Assembly: GCA_001931905.2 (NCBI GenBank)
Contig: MSJI02000286.1
Location: 1 to 21,118 of the forward strand
Source: Cladosporium sp. IMV 00045
Lineage: Eukaryota > Ascomycota > Dothideomycetes > Cladosporiales > Cladosporiaceae
DNA length: 21,118 bases
Reading direction: 5' to 3'
Position 1 is the stretch's first letter, and every line of letters begins with the position of its first letter. Position numbers and translations under genes: made by a program. Below the pieces are notes generated by a model, which was not told the origin of the DNA, searched no databases, and saw only the letters and a program-made list of their open reading frames with translations. Shown piece by piece: positions 1 through 9,569 of this stretch.

Positions 1-148
1 ACACTTCTTCATCGATCGCAGTCGTTGCCTTGTCCAAGAATTGAGCTAGAAGAGCATGGCGTCTGTCTTTGATGCCGCGGCGAACGTGGCGAAACAGGTC
101 TTGCAGATCGCCTTGGGGAAACTCGTTCGAGAAATGCACGAGGGCCAT
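1..148 (-). CDS. Non-reducing polyketide synthase, N-terminal start of SAT domain (partial)
   Basis: The reverse strand from the ATG at 148-146 is open to the window edge (49 codons). The protein begins MALVHFSNEFPQGDLQDLF and continues with a KDRRHALLAQFLDKAT-like stretch. This is the usual opening of the starter-unit ACP transacylase (SAT) domain in fungal non-reducing PKSs, especially the group that makes emodin/atrochrysone-type octaketides and partners with a separate beta-lactamase-fold thioesterase. Such a thioesterase is the divergent neighbour here, at 1055, as in the mdpG/mdpF and claG/claF pairs. The rest of the synthase (KS, AT, PT, ACP expected) lies outside the window, so its integrity cannot be judged. 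What I see is the SAT opening; the product class is inferred from the neighbours. Confidence 0.82.
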   Translation of the reverse strand, partial: MALVHFSNEFPQGDLQDLFRHVRRGIKDRRHALLAQFLDKATTAIDEEV

Positions 149-1054
149 GTTGATAGATATGGTCGTGTCGTCGTTGGTGGGTGCCGATAAGTTGGATGTG
201 ATCAAGGTCAGTACACATCAGCTGAATGAATGCAATGCAATGCACGGATATTATGATTGGAATGCGAGAGCAAACTCGCTGGGCTCGCTGTCACCTTTAA
301 ATTGTGAAAAACGCTGACTATCGGGCTCGGTTGATGAGCAGCGGTGAAAGATTGCACTGACGTGATGGCATTCCGAGTAATACTATGAGCATCAAGATCC
401 GAACGGAGAACAACCCGGCCAGAGTTTGCCGGAGGTGCCTCGCTCGCCTGTGTTTTGCTATCAGTCTGCTCCTCGTCCATCAACTGAAGCGCCCAATACT
501 TCCCGAGTAAACGCCTCTGACGAGGCGTATCGCAAAGGCGCATACTGGGATAAATCCCCGAGCGGACGATGTATATGCTTCGTCGCGACTGGAGTGCACG
601 CTCGGCCTGCAATGCCTCAGTGTTTTGGAACAGCATTACTTTTGCCGTGGGCTTACGAGCCCTCGAAATGATGTTATGCAGGATCAGTGCGAACACGATC
701 CCTCTTGCAAGACTGCGGTTGCTTGCCGTCCATTGGCTAGGTCCAACAATCTTCTTGCCGTGTGGCTTCGGTGAAATGTGATCCTTCATGGTAATAGCCC
801 GAGGCACACGCAATGTCCAGATACGGAGAGACCGATGTTCATCGTCTTCGCCTAAGGCCAGCAGCGAACTGCCATCGCTACAAGAGCGTCGAGCCTAAGC
901 AGCGACCCTCAGATGTAAAATTCTAGAACGAGGATCAGTGTTTTACAATCTTCGACCATACTGCACCTGACGACTCCTACTCTGAAATCCATTCCCCGCT
1001 GATACGATCTTGTTACCGTACGATCGTGCAAAGGTCTTGCACACAGTCTTCAGA
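149..1054. promoter_or_regulatory. Divergent intergenic region between PKS and thioesterase
   Basis: This 906-bp region separates the start codons of two head-to-head genes whose products work together, so it is the likely shared promoter. An open reverse frame across 208-813 has no recognisable motif and looks fortuitous. I found no exact TCG-N5-CGA (AflR-type) site in it. A palindrome-rich patch (CGTACGATCG) lies at about 1017-1026, close to the thioesterase start. No RNA gene was seen. Confidence 0.5.
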
Positions 1055-2043
1055 ATGCGCGGCGATCAAGGCGGGTATCGTCAAATTAACAAGTCATTGA
1101 ACATCTGCGCTTTCGAGGACTATCTTCAGAGCCAGCAGGATAAGCTTCCCCCTCTCCCTGATGTCGAGCAGATCACGCCCGCCGTGCTGCGAGTGTTGGG
1201 CCAAAACCCCGGAAAGGTAGGGGCTTGTCGTCATCATAAGTGTGCTGGTAGTAATCAAAATCATAGTTCACCTTTCAGGGCACGAACGTCTTCGTCGTCG
1301 GCACCGGCGAGGAGCGCATCATGATTGATACCGGAGGCGGGCAGCAGGCTTGGGCCAGCTTGATCAAATCCGTACTGGCGGAGCGCGGCATCAGCATTGC
1401 GCACGTCTTGTTGACGCACTGGCACGGCGACCATACTGGCGGCGTAACGGATCTCCTCCGGCTTTATCCTGAACTGGAAGAGTCAATATACAAAAATTCG
1501 CCGGATTATGGCCAGCAAGACATCGCAGACGGACAGATCTGGCAGGTAGAGGGTTCCACTGTACAGGCCATCCACGTGCCCGGACATTCTCACGACCACA
1601 TGTGCTTCGTGCTGGAAAAGGAGTCTGCCATGTTCACAGGGGACAACATCCTCGGCACCGGTACAAGCGCAGTCGAGGATCTAGGTACTTTCATGGACAG
1701 CCTGCGCAAGATGCAAGACCAGAACTGCCTCGTTGGCCACCCAGCGCATGGCGTCACCATTGGGAATCTGCCGACGAAGATCAAACAGGAGCTGGGGCAA
1801 AAGGCCCGACGCGAGCGTCAAGTGATGAAGGCGTTGGAGGCGGCCCAAGGGCGTGGCGAGACGGGAAGCGCTGTGCCCGACCTGGTCGATGAGATCTACG
1901 GCGATGCACTAGACGGCGAGGTTCGATTGATGGCATTAGAACCCTTCACAGCCGAGATACTGCGAAAGCTGGCCGGAGATGGAAAAGTCGGATATCGCGT
2001 AGCGAGTGGCAAGCGAAAATGGTTCCTGTTGAAGGGGCGGTGA
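1055..2043 (+). CDS. Metallo-beta-lactamase-fold thioesterase (atrochrysone carboxyl ACP thioesterase family)
   Basis: Exons 1055-1216 and 1267-2043, with a 50-bp GT-AG intron at 1217-1266 ending in ATAG, give 312 aa. The splice restores the family run NPGK-FTFQGTN; the nearer CAG at 1276-1278 would delete FTFQ. The first in-frame ATG after the upstream stop is 1055; there is no earlier ATG in that frame. The zinc-binding motif THWHGDHTGG is at about residues 104-113 (H105, H107, D109, H110), followed by GHSHDH and FTGDN as expected for the fold. The family releases the octaketide from non-reducing PKSs that lack their own thioesterase (ACTE, MdpF, ClaF). It is divergent from the PKS start at 148. 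A 15-bp tandem duplication begins just before its stop codon. Nothing in the coding sequence looks damaged. Confidence 0.9.
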
Positions 2044-2066
2044 TTGAAGGGGCGGTGATTGAAGGG
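2029..2066 (+). repeat. Short tandem repeat over the thioesterase stop codon
   Basis: The 15-bp unit TTGAAGGGGCGGTGA occurs at 2029-2043 and 2044-2058, followed by a partial third copy, TTGAAGGG. The first unit contains the thioesterase stop codon, so the duplication lies in the 3' untranslated region and does not change the protein. Confidence 0.9.
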
Positions 2067-3075
2067 AAGGCATGATGAATGACCGTGCAGGCGTGCTTTC
2101 TAAGGCGAATGGTATCAAAAGGCGCAAATGGTACCTAGGTAGTCAATGCAGCTCATTTAGTGTGGTATTGAAAGGAAGTAAGGTGTTCAGCGACTCGCCC
2201 TGGCAGGTTTGCGGATGTCTATAATGTACATGTACCTTCGTAAGGTAGTTTCTTCACACAAGGCGACGCCTCCACACAGGCGGAGGAGGCGAACGCGGAG
2301 GTTTGCGGAGATGGTCCGAATGAGGAAAATGCGAGAGACTCCGCTGGGTGCTGATTGCTGCGTAGGGTTAGGGTTGAGGTAACCTCACCATTCGTCTTGA
2401 GCGATAAACGCCATCTTTGCAAACACGACATCTACTAAAATCCGAATCATTTTTGCCGGCGCATAGTCAAGCGGTCTGGCAGAAAAATTCATGCGTCAAA
2501 CTGCACCAGTCGTTGCATTTGTACGGCAGCATGCTGTCGGCACGGGAACTCACGAAAGTGGTCACCGGTGGCTATGATGAATCTCAGCTGACATGAACAC
2601 TTTCCTGGCCACGACTTTGTCAATTCATCGCCGTCTTATTATGCTACAGCACAACACCTTACGCACAGCTCTCAGTACTTCCATGCTCCGGTATGGCACA
2701 CTTTCGGAATCTGTCTTGCAATTTGGCAGCCCGCGATGGGTCAATCTCCCCGAGTGCCCGGCGCATTGACCCGAGCTCCATCGCGAAATGCACTCGAGCC
2801 GAGCGAACTGACAGTCGCTATCAATTGCATCATGTCCCCGAGGCTATTGCATGGAATGTCGTCGTCATCTCATGACGGGCCTGCTTTCTCGGTGTACGGC
2901 TATGTCCGGACAGCTCTCGCAGGTATATTGTCGACATCACAGGAGCCCGCCAGACAATGAGTCCATATATTGCTCGACATTGCAGGTGAACAAGTTCTTC
3001 TCTCCATTGCCATAGCACTACTGCCAGACCGCGAGCTCTCTTTCTTCACACTACACCAGACCACATCATCACACA
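2044..3075. other. Intergenic region upstream of the O-methyltransferase
   Basis: No credible gene was found in these 1,032 bp; the open frames are short, lack motifs and do not splice into anything recognisable. It holds the 3' end of the thioesterase transcript, a GC-rich imperfect inverted repeat near 2270-2295 (CGCCTCC ... GGAGGAGGCG), a telomere-like run at 2363-2376, and the presumed promoter of the methyltransferase at its right end. A CACAATGG start context immediately precedes that gene. Confidence 0.6.
2363..2376 (+). repeat. Interstitial telomere-like TAGGGTTAGGGTTG
   Basis: Two tandem copies of TTAGGG-type sequence, reading TAGGGTTAGGGTTG. TTAGGG is the usual telomere repeat of filamentous ascomycetes. 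At only about 14 bp it may be chance or the scar of a break repair. Confidence 0.6.
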
Positions 3076-4442
3076 ATGGCACCGACTTCTGTACCGTTCG
3101 AGCCGTCTGTGAGCGACCTGCAAGCGCAGGTCGCCGAGATCCAAACAGCTCTTTACGAATATGGCGCCACCAAGGCTACCGATGAGAAGCCGAAGGCTCT
3201 CGCTCGAGTCTCTAATCTCGCAGAAAGATTGTCAGGTGCTTCGACATCGCCGGGCCTAATAATGTCCAGAATTGTGTTTTGGCCGCAAGCTTGTGCGGTC
3301 CTTCGCATTGGACTCGGCATGGGCCTTATCGAGAATCTCCCAGAGGAAGGCTCTGCGACAACTGCTGAGCTCGCAAAGAAGTGTAGCTCGGAGGTTGACT
3401 TTACTTTCCGCATCGCCCGTGCGTTGGCAAGTCTGGACTGGGTGACAGAAGTATCGCAAGGAGAATGGGCGCACAGCCCATTCAGTCGAATGCTTCTTGA
3501 TCCGAGCGCAAAAGCGAGTATCGCTCGTAAGTTGCACCTTGTCAAATTCAGTATGCGCTGTGAAGAGTCATGACATTGATTTTGCCTCCAGACATGTTTG
3601 ACATCGTCGGTCTTACAATGTTTAGGCTCAACGAATTCTATGAAAAGTACGGATACAAGACTCCGACGGACATCTTGAACACCCCGACAGTCTTCGCGAG
3701 AGGCGTTCAGGACGTGGATTACTTCGAATGGCTCACAAGCAACCCTGCTATCTACGCCAACTTTAACAAGGCCATGGCCTTGCACAGCATGACTGGTGTG
3801 AACGGCATTGGGGCCAAATACCAGTGGGATGAGCTCCCCGAAGGCAACGAAGGCATCCGAGTGGTCGATGTGGGCGGAGGCAGGGGCCACGTCTTGAAAG
3901 ACCTTCTCGACTTCCATCCCAGCTTTGCTGGCCAAGTCTGTTTAGAGGATCTTGCCAATGTTTTGGAGGATGATCCCCTAGTGACGGCAGATGTCTGCAA
4001 GATGCAGCCGTACAATTTCCTCAAAGATGACCAGCCAGTCAAGGGCGCTTCGGCGTACTTGTTCCGACACTGTCTCTGCGATTGGCCCGACGACACTGTC
4101 GTCGATATTCTCCGACGCCAGATTCCTGCTATGCGTGGTCACGATTCTAAATTGCTGATTGCGGACCTCATCCTCCCCGATACTGGCGTGCCAAAGCAAA
4201 TTGCTCTCCGGGACGTTAACATGATGCAGCTTGCCGGTGTTGAGAGGAGTGAATCCCAGTGGCATGCGGTTTTGAAGAGGTCTGGCTTCCACATCGTCGA
4301 CGTACTTAACAGACAGGACCAGTTCAACAGTGTCATCGAGGCTGGCGTAGACACTGATCAGTTGCAGAATGGTTCTGCTCATGAGAATGGGCATGCTCGC
4401 TGCCGTGGTAACATAGATCGAAGATGTATCATTGAGCCATAG
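3076..4442 (+). CDS. SAM-dependent O-methyltransferase (fungal polyketide type)
   Basis: Exons 3076-3526 and 3592-4442, with a 65-bp intron (GTAAGT ... CCTCCAG) splitting a His codon, give 433 aa. The N-terminal half resembles the winged-helix dimerisation domain of plant/fungal O-methyltransferases. SAM-binding motif I reads VDVGGGRGH at about residues 242-250, followed by the usual QVCLED-like acidic strand and an LLIADLILPDTG strand. The family methylates phenolic hydroxyls of polyketides such as sterigmatocystin, dothistromin and cercosporin intermediates. One oddity: where many members have an HDWxD motif with a catalytic His, this protein has RHCLCDWPDD, so that position appears to be Cys. 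The extreme C-terminus (after about residue 415) is low-complexity and may be weakly conserved. The gene is convergent with the dehydratase at 4925. Confidence 0.88.
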
Positions 4443-4924
4443 TCACCATCGAATGGGTTTTCCTCCGCCTCAGCTTAGCTTCGACCCAACCTCGAGATTC
4501 AAGCACTAGTTTTTCAGTCAAGCTAGCTGTAAGAATGCGAATATACAGCATTCGTACCATGTCTGAGTAGCTGCATGAGAATGGCCAGCATTAGGAAGCG
4601 TATCACCTGCTTGAGTCAATCAAGAAGCCTAGTGAATCACCTTTTCTTCGCCTGCTGAGCGACGGATGTTCTTACCTCCCTTGCCGCAGATGCTCGTGGA
4701 GCAAGGCAGTTCTCCAGACTTGCGGTCACAGGGCCCGCGCACATCGCATCGTGTGCAAGCAAAGGGAAAACGTTTGGTTTGCCCCTCACAGAAGAAGTCA
4801 AGCAAAGAGTCATCCGTTCGATTGTGAATCAATCTAAGCTGACGTAGGAAAGTTGGAAGATGATTCGCATCCCAAATAGGTATTGTAAAGCATAGATTCA
4901 ATTCACCCAACAACAAGAGGCTAT
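4443..4924. other. Convergent intergenic region with a Cys-rich open frame
   Basis: This region lies between the 3' ends of the methyltransferase and the scytalone dehydratase-like gene. On the reverse strand, 4629-4916 is open without an ATG start. It encodes a Cys-rich patch, CTRCDVRGPCDRKSGELPC, that faintly recalls a zinc-cluster DNA-binding motif but lacks the canonical Zn2Cys6 spacing. I do not call a gene here. Confidence 0.45.
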
Positions 4925-5518
4925 CTAATCATCCTGATAGAAGATATTGTCAAAGTCATGCTCCTTCCATCTAATTCCGGGCAAGAGACCGGCCCATTTC
5001 CAGACACCATCAACCTTGCGATAGTGCACGGTGCAATTCCCCGAAGCATGACCCCGGCGCTGAACCTCGCTCAGGGTCTCATCGGTGTACCTCTGATGCG
5101 CCACACGCATCTGATGGGTGCCAATGATGTGGCTTTCGTCTTGTTGTTCGTAACGAGACGCTCCAATAAAGTGCGAGGACTTGACTCGCGGATTTCCCAG
5201 GAATCCTGGCGCGGAGACCATCTGAATGAACTCGGTCGCCGGAATTGCCTCCCAGTACTTGTTCATCAGCTTGCGATAATCGATCTGGATTGCATTAGCT
5301 GATGCCTCCCGAACATTGGACGTCATGCCTCACCTCAAGCGTTGGGGTCGTGTTCCTCAAGAAACGATCCCAATCTTTCTCGTCGTAACTTTCCGCCCAT
5401 TCAAACATGGCGGTTTGACAACCGAAGATGTCTGCAGATCTGCCGTCAGTGTGGTCAAAGAATGGGATGTTGGGAGCGTTCAAAGACCTTCAGGTGCTGG
5501 TTGGCCTTGGAGTACCAT
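4925..5518 (-). CDS. Scytalone dehydratase-like protein (anthraquinone dehydratase)
   Basis: Three exons on the reverse strand: 5518-5488, 5431-5334 and 5284-4925, with introns 5432-5487 (56 bp) and 5285-5333 (49 bp), give 162 aa (Magnaporthe scytalone dehydratase is 172 aa). The 31-bp first exon supplies the only suitable ATG, since the second-exon frame has no ATG before its conserved part. It joins through a CTGAC branch site to an ACATCTTCGG acceptor exon. Active-site residues recalled for the Magnaporthe enzyme (Y30, Y50, H85, H110, S129, N131) all have counterparts at about Y26, Y46, H81, H106, S124 and N126. In anthraquinone clusters (MdpB) the family dehydrates the reduced emodin intermediate, together with the SDR family found here at 17844-18808. 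The first intron's donor (GTCTTT) is weak, so exon 1 is the least certain part. It is divergent from the GST gene at 6002. Confidence 0.87.
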
Positions 5519-6001
5519 GTTGGCTGTCGAGTTTGTGCTTGGTGGATAGGATAAAATTATCTCTCAAGTTTGTTGTCTCGTCTTCAATGTGTCTCTCGAA
5601 GCGCTTTTCAATCAAGAGAGTACAGGTGGGATTAAGCGGGATGCTGATCGGTCGGGTTGAATTAGTTATGTCGCCCTCGGGAGTCTCACAATTATTCACC
5701 GAACACATCGTGCCGGGCGATATGTTGCACAGTGATCCTTCGATTAGATTTCCAGACTTCAGCATAATACGTCATCTCGATAAATAATTAAGAGGTAGTT
5801 TACTCTTTTCGTAAGCACTGAAACTTCAGCCGAGAGGGGCCTCGGTGAGATTGCGTATGAATTGCCCGGGCTCCAACGTCACAATGTCCCACTATCCATT
5901 GAGCGACAGGTCAACCTTTTTCTGTGAAATGCAGGAACAGCCTTGACGAAGTTTGAACAACGGACATCCAGACTTTGCATTCTTAGACACTTCGCCCAAA
6001 A
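5519..6001. promoter_or_regulatory. Divergent promoter region, dehydratase / GST 1
   Basis: The 483 bp between two head-to-head start codons must contain both promoters. An A/T-rich patch (GATAAATAATTAAG) near 5778-5791 could serve as a core promoter element. No exact TCG-N5-CGA site and no credible coding sequence was seen. Confidence 0.45.
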
Positions 6002-6801
6002 ATGTCGTCCACATCGCCTCAAATCAAGCTTTACACAAACCCTCTCAGCCCATGTAAGTCATGCTCTGCGTTGCCAGAGTGAACCATCAAAGCCATTACT
6101 GACTTTGACCAGGGTCTCATCGAGTGCAATGTGAACTCGATGAGTTGAAATTGCCGTACGATCAAGAGATTGTTGATATCAGCGTTCCACGCAACGAAGA
6201 CTTTCTCAAAGTCAACCCGGCCGGCAAGATCCCAGTGCTCTCATACAATGGGCAAATTTTGACCGAGTCCGCGGTCATCGCTACATTCCTGGCCGACACT
6301 TATTCTTCTGGCCTCTTGCCAGCGTCAATCGATGACAATGGACCGCTTGTCCGCGCTGGGATTGCGTTTTTCGTTGATACTTTCCTCAACAAGGCCACTC
6401 CCGTCTTTATGAGAGCGCAGAAGTCGAAGCCTGAGGACAGACCAAATGTGCTGGCAGAGTACATCGATACTATAGCGTCAAAGCTAGAGCTTCAGCTCAC
6501 GAACGCTGCGCCATTCTTTGGCGGCAGTAGCTCCATCACGCTGGCTGAGGTAACTATACGACAAGATACATGTATAGCTCATCCAAGATCTAACACCTTG
6601 CAGGTCTTGACCGCGCCGTTCGTCATCCGATCATTCGCTTTGGTGAAAAATAAATTGTTGCCCGAAAGCTTTTCGGAGCGATTGGCCATTAAGGCTCCTT
6701 GCTTTGACAAATGGACAAAGGAGATAGCTAGCCATCCAAGCGTCGCTGGGGGAATTTGGGATGAGGAAAAGATCATCGCGAACATCAAGAAGAGAATGTA
6801 A
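6002..6801 (+). CDS. Glutathione S-transferase-like protein 1
   Basis: Exons 6002-6053, 6113-6549 and 6604-6801 give 228 aa; introns are 6054-6112 and 6550-6603. The second intron is 54 bp, a multiple of three and stop-free, so retention would insert 18 residues without a frameshift. The N-terminal thioredoxin fold shows LYTNPLSPWSHR, then NPAGKIPVLSYNGQILTESA, the cis-Pro and the Glu-Ser glutathione contact. The C-terminal helical domain has PFFGGSSSITLAE. The position that carries the catalytic Cys in CPW-type fungal GSTs is Ser16 here (SPWS). GSTs recur in anthraquinone and related clusters (for example MdpJ), where they may act in conjugation, isomerisation or protection; the role here is inferred. 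A paralogue with the same intron positions lies at 9570. Confidence 0.85.
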
Positions 6802-7314
6802 TCTAGATGATAGAGCTAATCTCCAGTATAACAAGTCCGCTGCACCGATAATTTACTGCTATAATCATGAGACAGAGGTGACCTACCCGACGACTTCCAT
6901 CAACACGCCTAAGTTATCTGTGGCCAGCTCTTCACTGCTTCAATTAGCTCGAAAAGTTTAAAGGCTCTTCCGATTTTGGGGAAACACACAATGCCTTGTA
7001 GATCTATCGTTCTGCGAGTTGCGTAAAGCTTTCTCCTGTCAACGTGATTTACGAAGAGAAAATGGACCGCTTGACAAATGCTCTCGGAGCATTCCCCTCC
7101 CTACCTTCGAATGCTGATCTTTGACCGGCCGGTCGACTCGGGGAAATTCTATCTTAACGATCAAAAACGTCATGATGCGTGGAAGGAGGGACTATCTACG
7201 GCAAGGCTGTTGACCACGAATATAAGCGTTCTGCACACCGACCCGAATCAGAGCACCAGAATCTGATTCATTCCTCTTACATGTTCTCTCTCTTTGAGAA
7301 TCTCGACATCAATC
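6802..7314. promoter_or_regulatory. Promoter region of the P450 gene
   Basis: The 513 bp between GST 1 and the P450 hold no credible gene. They contain an exact TCG-N5-CGA palindrome at 7007-7017 and a TATA-like TATAAG at 7221-7226, about 90 bp before the P450 ATG. Confidence 0.45.
7007..7017. promoter_or_regulatory. AflR-type TCG-N5-CGA motif upstream of P450
   Basis: TCGTTCTGCGA matches the palindrome bound by AflR-family Zn2Cys6 activators. It lies about 300 bp upstream of the P450 start. About five such matches are expected by chance in 21 kb, so the motif alone is weak evidence. Confidence 0.3.
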
Positions 7315-8988
7315 ATGGAGTCGGCAACTGTGGCACAGTTAAAAGTTGTGGTGGAACAACATAGCTGGACGTTGGCTATTGTTGCGGGAACATTTCTGGC
7401 TTTACTTCTGTGGCGGGCCTACGAAGCACAGTCTCGTCCAGCAAGGTTTCCACCCGGGCCCTTCAGCATTCCGTTTCTGGGAAACTTGCACCAAATTTCA
7501 CAAGGCCTGCCTTTCCTTCCATTCGAAAACTGGTCGAAGAAATGGGGTCCCATTGTGGGCTTCAAGTTGGGTTCGCAAAACGCAGTGGCTCTACACAGCG
7601 CAGCTGATGTTCATGAACTCATCGTGAAGCACGTTGCCGTGGCCTCCGCGCGCCCACCACGTTATGTGGCCCAGGAACATGTTATCCCAGAAGGAAAGCA
7701 TGTCCACCCAGTCTTCATGCGCAACGACTACGCTATTCGCCTCAGATCGATCACGAAGAACTATCTGGTTGGCCCTGGGCTTCTCAAACTTGCCCCGATG
7801 GCTCAAGCAATCGGGATGAGGCTGGTATGGGACATCTACAATTCCAATGGTCATTGGGCGGATGATCTAGCTCAGTGGGCAGTGACCACGCCCGTAGCCG
7901 TCATGGCAGGTCCACCAGTCGAAGCGTTCGGTCGGAGCTTTGTACACGACTATAACCAAATGGTCATTGTCTTTGAGGAAATCATGGTTACAGGAGCAGC
8001 AGATATCATTCCGATTCTCCGATGGGTACCGAAGGTCTTCTCATCGTGGAAGAAGCGAGCTCCTGCGATCCGTCAAGCCGTTCTCAATTCATACAACAAA
8101 TTGATGAGTGTTGCGAAAGTGGACCATGGAGGTTCTTTCACTGGCCTTATACCAACACTCCTTGGGAAATCGCAGGATCCTACCACTTCAGACGAGCAGC
8201 GCTTGACTGAAAATGAGATCAAGGTCATGATGGGCGGTCTCCTGTAAGTATCTACCACAGCCTAGTTCGGAGTCATATAGAGCAGCACGCTGATTGTTGA
8301 CAGTGATGCCGGGTTCGCCTCAACAGTTGCAAGCTTCGAAACTATAGTCCTTGCTCTCACAGCCCACCCAGAAGTTTTGCGAAAGGTTCAAGCAGAGGTC
8401 GATAACGTGCTTGGAAGTGGAGCAGACACCTCACTGCCCGACAAAATTGACCGCAGACAGCTTCCATATCTACATGCATGTGTGATGGAGGTACTGCGTT
8501 GGCATGCCACAACCCCGATCACGCTGCCTCGCGAGATGCAGGCTGATGTCGAGCTTCATGGATATTCGATTCCCAGGGGAACGACTGTCATGACCAACGT
8601 TTGGGCAATCCAGCGCGATCCAGACTTTTACGACGAAGCGGATCGCTTTGTTCCCGAGCGTTACATCAGACACCCACTGGGTATCAAAGATGGCGCTTCC
8701 GAGCAAAATCGCAAAGCATTGTACACTTTTGGATTTGGTCGAAGAGAATGCCCTGGAAAAGAGTTCTATTTCCAGCAAATGGAAATCACTATGGCACAAG
8801 TGATCTGGGCATTTGACTTTATTCCGACTGGCTCGCTTGACCTAGACATCACTTCAGGATTTGTGTTTGGAATTGCCTCGAGGCCAAAACCACTCCAGAT
8901 GGAATTTCTTCCCCGACGGAGTCATAAAAACTTGAATGCCGAGCATGAGAAAGCCAACGTCGCCTTGAACGAAATTCTAGGAGTCTGA
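7315..8988 (+). CDS. Cytochrome P450 monooxygenase (microsomal)
   Basis: Exons 7315-8243 and 8304-8988, with a 60-bp intron (GTAAGT ... GACAG), give 537 aa. An N-terminal membrane anchor (about residues 18-37, WTLAIVAGTFLALLLW) is followed by the proline-rich hinge FPPGP. The oxygen-binding I-helix reads AGFAST (about 312-317), ExxR is E372-R375, the PERF-like motif is FVPERY (about 426-430), and the haem loop is FGFGRRECPG with Cys459 as thiolate ligand. All catalytic landmarks are present. Lineage resemblance is to fungal group I P450s such as those acting on O-methylsterigmatocystin and in anthraquinone dimerisation (ClaM); which reaction it performs cannot be told from sequence. The ATG at 7315 is chosen because nothing upstream in frame begins with ATG. 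It sits between two GST paralogues on the same strand. Confidence 0.92.
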
Positions 8989-9569
8989 TTTGTGTTGTTA
9001 TGTAGATATGTTGCCGGGCCGAGGATCAGGTGTCTTGACTGACCCATGCCTTTGTAGAATGCAAACTACTTTTCACGGTCCCAACCTCACATCCGAAAAG
9101 GTTCGTTTGCTGAGTTTTATAAAAGGTGCATGTCAAAGCTTTCCCCCCGATGGAGTACTACTGTCAGTAAGGTGCTCATCCACAGCTGCTCTGCCATGCT
9201 TGCCCAAGTTCACACGAGTAGCTCGGCGTAGACATTAGGTAATGTTCGACTTCAGTAGCACTTTTGTTTCCGTATATCAGCAGCTACCTTGCTCTTATCA
9301 TGTGTTGCAAGCATCATCTACGTGCACTGACCTCGATGGAGTCGGTAATGATGATTCACGTTATTGACCCGAGCTACTAAAGCGATCGGCCTCGGACAAT
9401 TTATAACAGTGACTTTAGAATAGACCTTGTCCTATTTAGGGTTATCATTTTCTTAGACTCAAGGGAGCTCTCTTCTTTCTTCAAACGTCGACTTGGTTTT
9501 ATTCCAGAACGAGGCAAGGCGTCGTCGAATGAAGAGTACCACTTTCCCTGGAAAAGGCTTTGATCTACA
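8989..9569. other. Intergenic region P450 to GST 2
   Basis: These 581 bp contain the P450 3' end and the GST 2 promoter. No credible ORF, repeat or RNA gene was seen. A TTTATAAC element near 9400-9407 is a possible core promoter, about 165 bp before the GST 2 start. Confidence 0.4.

Noticed and set aside
208..813. A 201-codon reverse open frame in the PKS-thioesterase intergenic region
   Set aside because: The protein has no recognisable motif, irregular composition and low complexity, and it overlaps the shared promoter of two strongly supported divergent genes. No splice pattern improves it.
1267..1278. Alternative intron acceptor (CAG at 1276-1278) in the thioesterase gene
   Set aside because: It would delete the conserved FTFQ before GTN; the earlier ATAG acceptor at 1266 keeps it in frame.
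2270..2295. GC-rich inverted repeat as a transcription terminator
   Set aside because: Fungal genes do not use bacterial-type hairpin terminators, and the repeat is imperfect; left unassigned.
3153..3935. A 260-codon reverse open frame
   Set aside because: It is antisense to the O-methyltransferase, which has clear motifs and spliced continuity; the antisense frame shows none.
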